A stretch of 47,978 bases of DNA from Lachnospiraceae bacterium (GCA_015056945.1 SVFH01000022.1:1-47978); one strand, 5' to 3'; shown: positions 35,167 to 44,648, counted from the first letter of the stretch. A program made the numbers and translations. The notes: generated from the letters alone by a model not told the origin.

Positions 35167-36276
35167 TCAGTCCCCATCGACTTTTTCACTAACGAATGCT
35201 TTAAACGTTTCAATCCACAACATTTGTCTGCTCTCTGTCAATAAATCCGCTGCAAATCCTTTAAAAATAGTCTTATAACTCATCTTAATAGTTGAAGAAG
35301 AGCTATATCTGCCAAGCCAATAATTATAACTGAATGACCACGGATTATTCCTTCCATTAATTCCCGCATTATACACATCTGCAAAAAGGAACTTAACAGC
35401 TTTATTTTTAGAAGAATTACCCCACGTCTTCAGCCCTATATTCACCCACGAAAAAGCAAATCCTAATGAAAACGATATTCCCGCATTAGCAATTATTTCC
35501 AGCAGTGAATTATTTTCGCCTTTAAAAATATTATCAAAAATATCATTAAGAATACTTGCAAACGCATCAGCGCCTCCGCCTAGCAGTGTTATTGCCCATT
35601 TAGTCAGTTCGAATGCTGCACCAAATCCGCCCATAATTGCGCCTGATATTGCGCCTAAAAACGCGCCCTCCCAGAAACCTGACCAAAAGCCTTCTCCACA
35701 AAGCGCACTAAAAATACCTCCAAGCGCTCCACCTAGTAGCGCGCCTACCAATATACCTTTCGCAATCCCCAATAAACCCGGCGCAATTGTAGCCAAAAAA
35801 GTACCACCCGAAAATACAGTACAAACAACAATCAATGCAACCGCAATCACAACTAAAACAACAACCGCAATTGCCTTCCAATTCTCAGCACACCATTCAC
35901 CAACATCTTCCCAGAAATTCTGCCAGCCGGTCTGTTCAATATCCAGTGTCAAATATTCATATCTCTCATAGAAATCATCCTCAGACGCATTGATTTCTTC
36001 TGCCGCCTGCTGTTCGCGTGAAACGCCATTATCAACAAATGTCTACATTTGTGTATCCAGGGTTCCTATGTATGCAATTTTATCATCCTGCAAAGTAGTA
36101 GAAGTCTGCACTTCTGAAATAACATCATCCAAATTATAGATTGTGCTGTCTACAGCTGAAGATAACGTCTGGATTGTCAGAATTTCAGACTGATAATTTG
36201 ATATGGATGTTTTTATCTGTTCAAAGAATCCACTCATTTGTCCAATAGGACTATAATTCAATGCAATTGTTGCCAT
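35167..36276 (-). pseudogene. T7SS-type glycine-zipper effector interrupted by an in-frame amber codon
   Basis: One continuous frame of 370 codons is broken only at codon 78 (36043-36045), where TAG replaces the CAG found at the same place in both paralogous effectors. Before it lies the conserved N-terminus (MATIALNYSPIGQMSG). After it come the rest of the shared domain, a membrane helix and glycine-rich stretches (GILVGALLGGALGG, GAFLGAISGAIMGGFG) as in the 381-residue effector. An internal ATG at 35952 could restart translation but would lack the secretion domain. It is most simply a recent nonsense pseudogene; readthrough or an assembly error are alternatives. Its immunity gene follows after 2 bases. 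Confidence 0.85.
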
Positions 36277-36297
36277 AACTAATCTCTCTTTTTTACA

Positions 36298-36939
36298 TTA
36301 AATTGCGTCAAAAATCATACGTTTACCTTTTTCATATTTGCGTAAGATATTTCCATAAGAATACTTACCCCTCATCTTGGGTTTATCATAATCGGCAACA
36401 AAAAAAACCTCTGCACTTTTCTCATATACGGTAAGCACTTTCTCTGCATAGGCGATAAAAACAACCTCATTTTCATTCAACTCTAATGCATGAGGATGGG
36501 GTATTACAATCGATTTTCTTAAGGCATCCGGCTCGATATCCACATCACAAATATCACCAAATAAATCTTTCAACATCTGTTCCGAACGCAGAAGCAAAAA
36601 GGAATCATCCGATGCCGCTGTGACGATAATCAAACGTTCTCCGCGTTCCACATCTACTTTTCCCCAAGGATGTTTGATCAGATACGGATTTCCTTCATCA
36701 TCCCGAAAATCATCTAAAATATACCCTGTTGTTGCAATAGAATAATCTCCATGAACAATATGAACATGCCTATCCTCTTCCCACCCCCCAATATCGACTA
36801 TCGTTGCTGCATTAACAAACAAATCCGTTCTTCTTACAAAGGTTTTTATGGTATTTTTATTCTGCAATGAGGAAAAAATAATGTTTTTTCTCTGCTCAAT
36901 AATACATTTTTTCTCTTTCTCTGTACATAAACGTTTCAT
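36298..36939 (-). CDS. Candidate soluble immunity protein for the 407-residue effector
   Basis: The 213-residue protein has no membrane helix or signal peptide. It follows the 407-residue effector by 9 bases and is unrelated to the two-helix family. Segments such as HVHIVHGDYSIATTGYILDD, RGERLIIVTAASDDSFLLLR and NENEVVFIAYAEKVL suggest a mixed alpha/beta cytosolic protein. Its position makes it the likely immunity partner. A soluble immunity protein would imply that this effector has an intracellular target, unlike the glycine-zipper effectors. No family is recognised. Confidence 0.65.
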   Translation of the reverse strand: MKRLCTEKEKKCIIEQRKNIIFSSLQNKNTIKTFVRRTDLFVNAATIVDIGGWEEDRHVHIVHGDYSIATTGYILDDFRDDEGNPYLIKHPWGKVDVERGERLIIVTAASDDSFLLLRSEQMLKDLFGDICDVDIEPDALRKSIVIPHPHALELNENEVVFIAYAEKVLTVYEKSAEVFFVADYDKPKMRGKYSYGNILRKYEKGKRMIFDAI

Positions 36940-36948
36940 ATCTCTTTG

Positions 36949-38172
36949 CTAATTTGCTTCTTCGGCAACCTCGCTTCCTCCTGATGAAATAGATTGTCCT
37001 ATTCCGGCTAGCCCTCTCCAAATTGATCCTCCATTGATTATCCTTTCAACAAGCTCTCCGGTAAGCACATTCGTTATCGACTCAACATTTGGATTCATTC
37101 TCAAGAATGAATATTCATACAATCTCCAAATATCACCATTTCCCCCAATCGCCGCATCGATCGCACCATTTGCCTTCATCGCTTCTCTCGCTGACGGCAA
37201 AATCCAGTCATCATACTCTTCCGGAATAATATCTCCTAATCTCTCCAGTTTCTGAGCTAATGTCTCCTTTCCCCGACCTGCTGCAATTCCTGCCGCCACG
37301 TCATCTCCGTTTGCTCCCAATCGACTCCAAAACATTAATGCATCATCGCCGCTTCCAAGTAAGCCTGCAAAAGCCCCTTTTGTTTTAATCATCTGATCCG
37401 TAAATAATCTTAAACTATCATCTGATATTCCTTTTAAACCATTGTAAATGGAGCCCGCACCATAAAATAAATTACTGATACTGCTAATCCAGTTCATGGC
37501 AGTTCTCCAACCTTGAAATGCTTTATTATCACTCATATCAAAAAATAAATCAACCAGGTTAAGTATAGTAGAAGCAACCGTTGAAATAATAGCAATTGCA
37601 GCAACAGTATAGCTTACAACTGCTGCAATTGTTGCCGCAGTACCAGCAGAAACACCAAATGCAGAAAGCACAGCTGTCAGCAGAGGAACTAATGCAGCAC
37701 CCCCTGTTGAGATTATTGCAATAATCGATATAACTGCAACTGCAATAATTACAACCGCTATTACAATCTCAACCCAATGTTCTTTACACCATTCACCAAC
37801 GTCTTCCCAGAAATTCTCCCAGCCACTCTGTTCAATATCCGGTGTCAAATATTCATATCTCTCATAGAAATCATCCTTAGACGCATTGATTTCTTCTGCC
37901 GCCTGCTGATCGTGTGAAACCGCATTGTCAACAAATGTCTGCATTTGTGTGTCCAGGGTTCCTATGTATGCAATCTTTTCATCCTGCAAAGTAGTAGAAG
38001 TCTGCACTTCTGAAATAACATCATCCAAATTATAGATTGTGCTGTCTACAGCTGAAGATAACGTCTGGATTGTCAGAATTTCAGACTGATAATTTGATAT
38101 GGATGTTTTTATCTGTTCAAAGAATCCACTCATTTGTCCAATAGGACTATAATTCAATGCAATTGTTGCCAT
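36949..38172 (-). CDS. T7SS-type effector with hydrophobic middle and distinct C-terminal domain
   Basis: The 407-residue protein shares residues 1 to about 130 with the other two effectors (MATIALNYSPIGQMSG and on, through YERYEYLTPDIEQSGW). After a hydrophobic Ala/Ile/Val-rich region (about 133-215) it has an unrelated C-terminal domain of about 170 residues (from about 235), with LGSGDDALMFWSRLG, AREAMKANGAID and RLYEYSFLRMNPNVESITN. The C-terminus is the presumed toxin; its activity is not recognised. It lies directly after a canonical WXG100 gene, which may encode its secretion partner, and before a candidate soluble immunity gene. Confidence 0.78.
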   Translation of the reverse strand: MATIALNYSPIGQMSGFFEQIKTSISNYQSEILTIQTLSSAVDSTIYNLDDVISEVQTSTTLQDEKIAYIGTLDTQMQTFVDNAVSHDQQAAEEINASKDDFYERYEYLTPDIEQSGWENFWEDVGEWCKEHWVEIVIAVVIIAVAVISIIAIISTGGAALVPLLTAVLSAFGVSAGTAATIAAVVSYTVAAIAIISTVASTILNLVDLFFDMSDNKAFQGWRTAMNWISSISNLFYGAGSIYNGLKGISDDSLRLFTDQMIKTKGAFAGLLGSGDDALMFWSRLGANGDDVAAGIAAGRGKETLAQKLERLGDIIPEEYDDWILPSAREAMKANGAIDAAIGGNGDIWRLYEYSFLRMNPNVESITNVLTGELVERIINGGSIWRGLAGIGQSISSGGSEVAEEAN

Positions 38173-38207
38173 AAACTATTCCCCTCCTTACAGATATCAA
38201 TATAGTT

Positions 38208-38537
38208 TTATCCTTCTGATGATTCTGATGCTTTCTCAGGATTACGGTTAATTTCATCCAAATCCGTATCAACCTGATTATATGCATCTAATATCACCTG
38301 TACCACTTCTTCATTCAAAGTATTCAAATTCGTTTCGAAATCACCAATGTTTTCCATAATATGATTCGCCTGAAGTTTATATGCCTCGGCACCTTGACCC
38401 TTCCATTGCTTCATCAGATTTGTGTTTAGTGTTTCATAATCCGTTTTAATTTGCTTAAATTCACTAATTGCATCCGCACTATCGTTTTTAAACTTTTCAA
38501 AAAGCACAAGATCTGCATATACATAATCGTCAGCCAT
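38208..38537 (-). CDS. WXG100-family protein (canonical motif)
   Basis: The 109-residue helical hairpin protein has the turn motif QWKGQGAEAY (W-x-G) near the middle, as in EsxA-type secreted proteins, and an acidic tail. GGAGG lies 7 bases before the ATG. It lies between the second ATPase gene and the first effector, so it may pair with the effectors' N-terminal helical domain for export or be a secreted core substrate. It is the only one of the four WXG100-like proteins here that keeps the tryptophan. Confidence 0.88.
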   Translation of the reverse strand: MADDYVYADLVLFEKFKNDSADAISEFKQIKTDYETLNTNLMKQWKGQGAEAYKLQANHIMENIGDFETNLNTLNEEVVQVILDAYNQVDTDLDEINRNPEKASESSEG

Positions 38538-38551
38538 ATTTCATTCCTCCA

Positions 38552-40261
38552 TTACACTTTAATAAATTTTAATTTTGATAACCTATCTGCTTCAATATCA
38601 TAGAAATAGCCATCTCCCAACTCACATCGCGCATAATCTTCTTTGAGCGTTTTGATGTCCATATTTCCAAAAATTGTCTTTTGTCCTCTTTCTCCAGCAA
38701 ATTCCGCAATATTATCTAACAGAAACGCCGTCTGCAATGCATTGTTAAAATACATATTCTGTTCAGAATCACTGATTTTCTGAACATCTGAGAAAATGAA
38801 GCAAAAACCATTTTCTTCGGCCACAGCAACCATCTGAGGCAAAATAACATTGATAAAAAACTTATTCTCAATCGTATTTAAATACAAAAGCTTACTCTGC
38901 AAAACAAAGATAGTAAAAGGTTGCTTTTCATTCTCACAATCCGGAATCTTGGCGTATTCCTTTGCAAACTCTTTGCTCAAACCATAAATTCCCGCAAGAA
39001 ATCTTTTGTCCAGCGTTGCATAATTCTGATTCAAATATACATAGAACTGTTGAAGCGGCGATAGTTTCCTAATCTTTGATGTTTCATCATTTAAGAGCAG
39101 TTCTACTTCCTTATACTGATTAATCAACACTGCATCAACCTCTTTACAAACCATATCATATATGGGTTGTAATTGATTTCTTCCGTCGTCAAACAAGACA
39201 AATCTAACATCTTTTCTTTGCTCAATGATTCTCTTTGCAAGAAGCGTCAAAAGATTTGTTTTACCAAACTCTTTTTTTCCGTAAATCGCAATTGTATGTG
39301 ATTTTTCATAATTGACATCAACCGACTTGAAATCAACATAATCCAATCCGACACTAACGGAATTATCGGTCAGCTCTACCAAAGGATTCTGATTTAACCC
39401 GGCAAACTCAATCTCGGTCAATTCCTTCGGGAAAGTTTGATATTTCTTTACATGATGCTTATAACACCCTTCCGCAAAACCAAACTTATCTTTCAGCCTG
39501 TTCTCAAATAGATTCTCTGCATCCTTATCTGTTCCGTACGGAAGGAATGATTGCACTTCATACGGCAGGTTCATGCGGAATGTTCCCGTGATTCCATCCG
39601 GCTTAACGGTTACGTTAGCAAATCCATGACCGGGATTATTACCAATCATACCGACTTTATTTCCGAATATCTCCATGTACTTATCCTGTTGCATTTCATA
39701 AGCAATCTTTTGCTTAAAAGACCCCATATATGAAGATGTTCCCTTGGTTTCACTCGCCGTAACCACAATGGTTATTCCTTTAGACAAACCTTCTCGACAT
39801 AATTTAGCCAACTTTTCCTGATATGACATATATCGTGGTTCATCCAGGAACGCATTTAAATTATCAATAATAAACGTCGTATGCGGCAAGTCAACTTCAC
39901 TGTCACGATAATTCTTTCCGCCTAATCGATCCAAATTATCCTTCAGAATTGATTCAAGAATTTTGAAAACTCGTTTTACATATTCTTCATTTGAGTTATC
40001 AAAATAAGCGGAAACCAACGGCATCTCTGCCAAATCAAACAATGCCCCACCAAAGTCCAGAACAAAAATCTGTTCCTGCTTATGGCTATATGCCTTATGT
40101 AAAATATTCACAAGCGTTCTCAAAAACGTTGTTTTTCCACTCATCGCGGAACCAAAAACAATAATATTGGAATCAAGTAAATCAACCATAAACGGAGGTT
40201 GCATCTGAATAATCGGGATATCAAATACACCCAATCTGCAAATCATTTTTCGAAGTCCCAT
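38552..40261 (-). CDS. essC: EssC-type ATPase, second part (ATPase domains 2 and 3)
   Basis: The 569-residue protein has two FtsK/SpoIIIE-like ATPase modules, with Walker A motifs GSAMSGKT (37-44) and GKKEFGKT (328-335). The Walker B of the first reads FIIDN, without the catalytic Glu, as is common in these downstream modules. It matches the C-terminal two thirds of EssC. The ATG at 40261 shares a base with the stop of the upstream ATPase gene (TAATG) and has GGAGGG upstream, so the two parts should be made in step. The ATG at 40276 is less likely. Together they form the motor that drives WXG100 and effector export at the membrane. Confidence 0.88.
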   Translation of the reverse strand: MGLRKMICRLGVFDIPIIQMQPPFMVDLLDSNIIVFGSAMSGKTTFLRTLVNILHKAYSHKQEQIFVLDFGGALFDLAEMPLVSAYFDNSNEEYVKRVFKILESILKDNLDRLGGKNYRDSEVDLPHTTFIIDNLNAFLDEPRYMSYQEKLAKLCREGLSKGITIVVTASETKGTSSYMGSFKQKIAYEMQQDKYMEIFGNKVGMIGNNPGHGFANVTVKPDGITGTFRMNLPYEVQSFLPYGTDKDAENLFENRLKDKFGFAEGCYKHHVKKYQTFPKELTEIEFAGLNQNPLVELTDNSVSVGLDYVDFKSVDVNYEKSHTIAIYGKKEFGKTNLLTLLAKRIIEQRKDVRFVLFDDGRNQLQPIYDMVCKEVDAVLINQYKEVELLLNDETSKIRKLSPLQQFYVYLNQNYATLDKRFLAGIYGLSKEFAKEYAKIPDCENEKQPFTIFVLQSKLLYLNTIENKFFINVILPQMVAVAEENGFCFIFSDVQKISDSEQNMYFNNALQTAFLLDNIAEFAGERGQKTIFGNMDIKTLKEDYARCELGDGYFYDIEADRLSKLKFIKV

Positions 40262-43200
40262 TATAATTCCCTCCACTCTGTATCTTCTGCAATTTTAGTA
40301 GGCAATGGTGGCAAGAATATTTTACGAGGCTGTTCTACATACTGGCCAATGTCTATAATTGTATTAACAATATATGCCAACTGCGTATCGTGCTCATTAA
40401 TCTGCGCATTTCTCTTCTTCGCAAGTTCATTATCCTTCTTTGAAGAATAGAAATTTGTATCAAACTGACCCGAATTAGATACTTGCGTGACTAATACAGG
40501 TTGCTCAATATTCAAATTCTTATTTGCACCGGTATATGCGGACTGGAAATATTCAAAACGCGAACCTGTTCCAACCAACAAATAAGCTCGACCGTTTAAA
40601 GGCATGGTAGGCGCTGCCGCAACCGGAGTTCCAAGCATTTCCTTTGATGCCTGCTTGGTCGCAACTTTCAAACAAATACGCGCCTTGGAATTGACACGAA
40701 TATCATCTGTAATTGCGCCTTCAATATTCTGGGAAACCAGAACAATATGAAATCCCAGTGTTCTTCCGACACGGGCAATTGTTGTAATCTCCGCAATGAA
40801 ATCCACATCATTTGACTCACTGGAAAAACGTTTCAATTCAGTAAACTCATCCACAACAAGTACAAGATGTGAAAGAGGAGAAAATTCACTGAATTCTTTA
40901 TTTAAAACACTAATTTGCTTTTCGTTCAATTTTTTCTTCAGGGCTTCAATCTTATCATAATTCTCAGGCGTCGCAGGAGTCTCTTTAATCTTTTTAATTA
41001 CTCTGAGCGCTCTTATGTAAGAGTCAACATTATCCACGCCAAGGCTTGACAACAACAATTTACGCCGTTTGATTTCTGCATTCAGTGATTCAAGGAAACG
41101 CTTCAACATATATGCTGCTGAAGTTCCCTCATCCTCACCCGCTGTATCCGTAACTACTCCGACGCAGTGCGGTAAACCACCCAAACGGTCAGAGAAACCT
41201 CCACCTTTCATATCTACCAGCATAAGATTCAAGTCCATCGGTGAAAACTTCATACACAAACCGATCAAATATGTAATAATGGTCTCAGATTTACCTGAAC
41301 CGGTTGTGCCTGCCACCAACATATGCGGTCCGTCCGCCTTCTCATACAAGTCCAGATTAATCGCGCCATGCTCATTTTTACCAACCGGAACACATAAATT
41401 TCTGGTAATATCGTTACGCTCAATATCTTTCCAGCTTTGGAAAATAGATTTTCTCACTTCATTGTTCTGTACTTTCTCAATATCATATCCATACAGTTCA
41501 AACAGAGTAACCATCGACGGAACTTTACCATTTTCGGCAATTCTTGTGTAATAAATTGCACTCAGTTGCTTATAAGCCATACGAAAACTGTCCGAATATT
41601 TCTTTTCCTCAAAAATAAACTCATTTTCAAAATGCTTATACTCAATCAATTTATCCGTATCGTGTGCTTTGTTTTTATCAGTTTGCTCTTCACTTAATGC
41701 GTTCAATGTCTCTCGGCTGAGCACATTGTAGCGTTTACTGCTTTTTCTTTCCTTCGGATTATCCTTATCAATATCAATGATATTTCCACAATATTTCGGC
41801 AACTTATCTTTAACGGATTGTATGAAAATAAAAGTTAAACCTAACTCATTTACATAAGGCTCGCCCTCCTTGGGAACCTCAGGTAAAAACTTGGAAAAAC
41901 CTGTTTCTTTAATATTGTAATCATCAAAAACAACACATACAATTTGTGTTACTTTATTATCCACGGGAGCATCTTCATCGTCTCCGCTCTTTTCATTCTT
42001 GCGTTCATTCATTATGCTCAGCAATTTACCAAACACAATACCGGAACTGTCTTTATCAAATACAAATTGAGAAACGTTTTCAAAAAGTTCATTACAGTGA
42101 GGCAGGTATTTGTAATTTTCGATAACATCTGCCCTTTTACTTTCATCATCTTCCTTGTTAAAGAAAAATACAAACTGAACATCTTCCGGCGAATGATAAT
42201 AAGCAAGTTCAAAAATGACATGCTCAATAAAATTCTTAGATGTGGTCAAATCATTTGATATCACACCCAATGCACCGCATGAATACAAATCTAATAAAAG
42301 CGGCGGCTTTCGTCCGTCATCACTTCGAAGATAATTAAATCCAACCACTTCGTTCGGATTATTCGCATCAACGCCTTTATTCGCAAAATTGTATGCCAAA
42401 TCCGTCAGCAAAAATTTATTATGATCCTCTTCAGCGCGTTGCGTAGGTGTCATTTTCTTTCTTCTGCGCTCTTCCTTCTTGGATGGAAGATAAATCTTTA
42501 TTCCATCACCGATTTTTTTATAATATACATCATAAAAGATGCTATCTTTCTTTTCACACCGAATCTCAAAAAGCGGCTTTACTTCATCGGATTTACCCAA
42601 GGCAATTCGCATAAAATCATTGTCATTCTGTGAACGTGCAAAAATTGCAGCATTAATTTCTGCCGCATTTCTAAACAGAATATCCATTGATGGGTATACA
42701 CTATTCAAATAATTAATATCGCTTTTCTGCCATTCGTTAATTGTGTTAATCTTTCGTCGGATATAATTTTCATAATTATCTATCCATTCTTTTGTCTTGG
42801 TCTTATTCTCACCCTTCTGCTTCATGTAATTATAGGTGGAGGTAACCAAGGCAACTACACCCATAGCACCTGACATAAGCAACATATTATTGCCCATAGA
42901 GGCATTCGGGGAAATGGACATAATCAGGAAACGGGCTCCCAACATACCACCGGTTGAAAGCACTGTAGGAATAATTACATCTAAAAATGATGCATTCTTC
43001 TTTTCCGGCAAACCTTCGGGCGGAAGAATTTCAATAACCGAAGGTTCAATAACATTTAATCGACGTGTACTTATGTTATATTCAAGCGAATCATTTTCTT
43101 TCAAAATATAACTGTTCTCAACACGTTCAAACAAATAAACAGGTGTTACTTTCGTCTGGTGCGTAATCAAAATACAACTGGAAGTTACAAATCCGATATC

Positions 43201-43485
43201 ATCCATTGCCATATCAAGAACACGTTTGTCATCCATTTGACCAGCCACATCTATAACACTGAATTCACCTCTGATACTGTACAAAACCTGAATTTCTTTA
43301 CGTGTCTTCAAATACTCTTCAAATAGTTCAAACGCTTTATTATACATCGGTTTTTTCTTCAAACCATAGTATACTGCTTCAATAAACGCACGTAATGTAA
43401 TATCTTTCAAGATGAGAAATGATACTTCTTCAAAAGACGTCTCATATTCAAATCTTACAGATACCATTATCTCATTGTTCTTCAT
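40261..43485 (-). CDS. essC: EssC-type ATPase, first part (ubiquitin-like domain, membrane helices, ATPase domain 1)
   Basis: The 1074-residue protein starts with a domain (about 5-110) whose strand/helix order and ending (DMAMDDIGFVTSSCILI) resemble YukD/EsaB ubiquitin-like proteins rather than the FHA domains usual in EssC. Two membrane helices follow (about 168-190 and 198-217), then a degenerate ATPase-like region (about 380-560) and the active module, with Walker A GTTGSGKSE (726-734), LMLVDMKGGGFSDRL, Walker B LVLVVDEF (Asp879, Glu880) and SQNIEGAITDDIR. Domains 2 and 3 are on the next gene. The split matches mycobacterial EccCa1/EccCb1. This is the central motor of the secretion system. 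Confidence 0.9.
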   Translation of the reverse strand: MKNNEIMVSVRFEYETSFEEVSFLILKDITLRAFIEAVYYGLKKKPMYNKAFELFEEYLKTRKEIQVLYSIRGEFSVIDVAGQMDDKRVLDMAMDDIGFVTSSCILITHQTKVTPVYLFERVENSYILKENDSLEYNISTRRLNVIEPSVIEILPPEGLPEKKNASFLDVIIPTVLSTGGMLGARFLIMSISPNASMGNNMLLMSGAMGVVALVTSTYNYMKQKGENKTKTKEWIDNYENYIRRKINTINEWQKSDINYLNSVYPSMDILFRNAAEINAAIFARSQNDNDFMRIALGKSDEVKPLFEIRCEKKDSIFYDVYYKKIGDGIKIYLPSKKEERRRKKMTPTQRAEEDHNKFLLTDLAYNFANKGVDANNPNEVVGFNYLRSDDGRKPPLLLDLYSCGALGVISNDLTTSKNFIEHVIFELAYYHSPEDVQFVFFFNKEDDESKRADVIENYKYLPHCNELFENVSQFVFDKDSSGIVFGKLLSIMNERKNEKSGDDEDAPVDNKVTQIVCVVFDDYNIKETGFSKFLPEVPKEGEPYVNELGLTFIFIQSVKDKLPKYCGNIIDIDKDNPKERKSSKRYNVLSRETLNALSEEQTDKNKAHDTDKLIEYKHFENEFIFEEKKYSDSFRMAYKQLSAIYYTRIAENGKVPSMVTLFELYGYDIEKVQNNEVRKSIFQSWKDIERNDITRNLCVPVGKNEHGAINLDLYEKADGPHMLVAGTTGSGKSETIITYLIGLCMKFSPMDLNLMLVDMKGGGFSDRLGGLPHCVGVVTDTAGEDEGTSAAYMLKRFLESLNAEIKRRKLLLSSLGVDNVDSYIRALRVIKKIKETPATPENYDKIEALKKKLNEKQISVLNKEFSEFSPLSHLVLVVDEFTELKRFSSESNDVDFIAEITTIARVGRTLGFHIVLVSQNIEGAITDDIRVNSKARICLKVATKQASKEMLGTPVAAAPTMPLNGRAYLLVGTGSRFEYFQSAYTGANKNLNIEQPVLVTQVSNSGQFDTNFYSSKKDNELAKKRNAQINEHDTQLAYIVNTIIDIGQYVEQPRKIFLPPLPTKIAEDTEWREL

Positions 43486-43508
43486 ATAACCGCACCTTTT
43501 CTTTTATT

Positions 43509-44648
43509 CTATGCCTTACAAAACATATCCATCAATTCTTTACTCGGCATCGGTGCACCTTTTACCTCTATCTTTGGCATTTCGCTTCGTTTCGGCATTA
43601 CACTTTTGTATTGCTTATTATAGATTTTCATTTGCGGCAATTCCGGAGCCGGAACCTCTTTCTTTACAATCTTCTCCATTGTTTTCACCTGAGGAATCTT
43701 TACCTCCGCAACTTTAACCAATTCAGCATTGGCCGGCTTAACCGCTTTACTAAATTTATATTCTTTACTCATTTTCGGAACTTTCACATCCGGAAGTTTA
43801 GGAGTCTTATTTTCAATGTTAAATGTATTATTTATTTCTTTAAAATCCACAGACACTTTAGGCAACTCTGGCTTTTTTAATTGCGAAGCATCAAACACAG
43901 GAGCTTTGACTTCCGGTTTGTTAACCTCAATATCCATTTGCAATTTGGTTTCCGGGATTTCAAATGAATTTACGTGAACAGACGGTCTTTTCGTCTTAAC
44001 GTCTAATTTAATATCCTTTTCAGGCATCTTAAATTCGTGGGAATTCACAGACACCTTTTTCAGTTCAACGTTCAATTTCACTTCTTTCTGCGACAATTCA
44101 AAATTGCCGTCATAAGTTTCCGGTTTGCTGAAATTCACATCCATTTTTATTGCACTATCCGGCATTTCAAATATACGCTCCGTAACATTCGCTTTATCAA
44201 TTGCCAAATCTAATGCAACTTCGTATTGCGGCATCTGAATTTCCGCAACTTTCACTGATGGTTTCACCACATCACAATCCAGCTCCACCTTAGAGTCCGG
44301 AATTTCAAAATTCTGTATTTTAGGCAATTCACATTTACTTTTCTTCGGCATTTTAACGTCAACATCTGCAGGGCTATATTCTTCAAATTCCGTTTTGGGT
44401 TTAACTATTGCTGCATCCATTTTCATACCATATTTCACCGGTTTGAACCCTCTTGCCTCTTTGGGTTCAATAATCACTATGGGTTTCACTTTTGTTTTGT
44501 ACTCTAATCCAGATGCATTCTCAAAGTGTTCAACCATATCTACAAATTCAGATCGTTTTTGATATGCTATCAAGCGCTTTTCGTATGAATTTCTTTGCTC
44601 TTCTGTCAAAAGATTCAACTCTGATTCCGATAAAATCTTAAATGCCAT
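43509..44648 (-). CDS. 23-residue tandem-repeat protein of the T7SS locus
   Basis: This 379-residue protein has no membrane helix or signal peptide. After a short helical N-terminus (1-45), a repeat runs without insertion or deletion from about 68 to 251: the lead aromatic or hydrophobic position is at 68, 91, 114, 137, 160, 183, 206 and 229, exactly 23 apart. The consensus is F-x-[IM]-P-x3-[VI]-x-[LM]-D-[VI]-x3-K-P. The last 120 residues are Lys/Pro/Val-rich (KLPDVKVPKM, VAEVKIPQV). The alternating Val/Ile pattern suggests an extended beta or solenoid rod, loosely like AHNAK repeats. I know no T7SS component of this type. It lies between WXG100 genes and the motor gene, so a cytosolic adaptor or scaffold is one guess. 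Confidence 0.85.
   Translation of the reverse strand: MAFKILSESELNLLTEEQRNSYEKRLIAYQKRSEFVDMVEHFENASGLEYKTKVKPIVIIEPKEARGFKPVKYGMKMDAAIVKPKTEFEEYSPADVDVKMPKKSKCELPKIQNFEIPDSKVELDCDVVKPSVKVAEIQMPQYEVALDLAIDKANVTERIFEMPDSAIKMDVNFSKPETYDGNFELSQKEVKLNVELKKVSVNSHEFKMPEKDIKLDVKTKRPSVHVNSFEIPETKLQMDIEVNKPEVKAPVFDASQLKKPELPKVSVDFKEINNTFNIENKTPKLPDVKVPKMSKEYKFSKAVKPANAELVKVAEVKIPQVKTMEKIVKKEVPAPELPQMKIYNKQYKSVMPKRSEMPKIEVKGAPMPSKELMDMFCKA

Noticed and set aside
32241..38172. Insertion sequence or phage origin for the repeated segments
   Set aside because: The repeats are the shared 5' parts of effector genes and an immunity block. No transposase, integrase, phage structural gene or terminal inverted repeat is visible.
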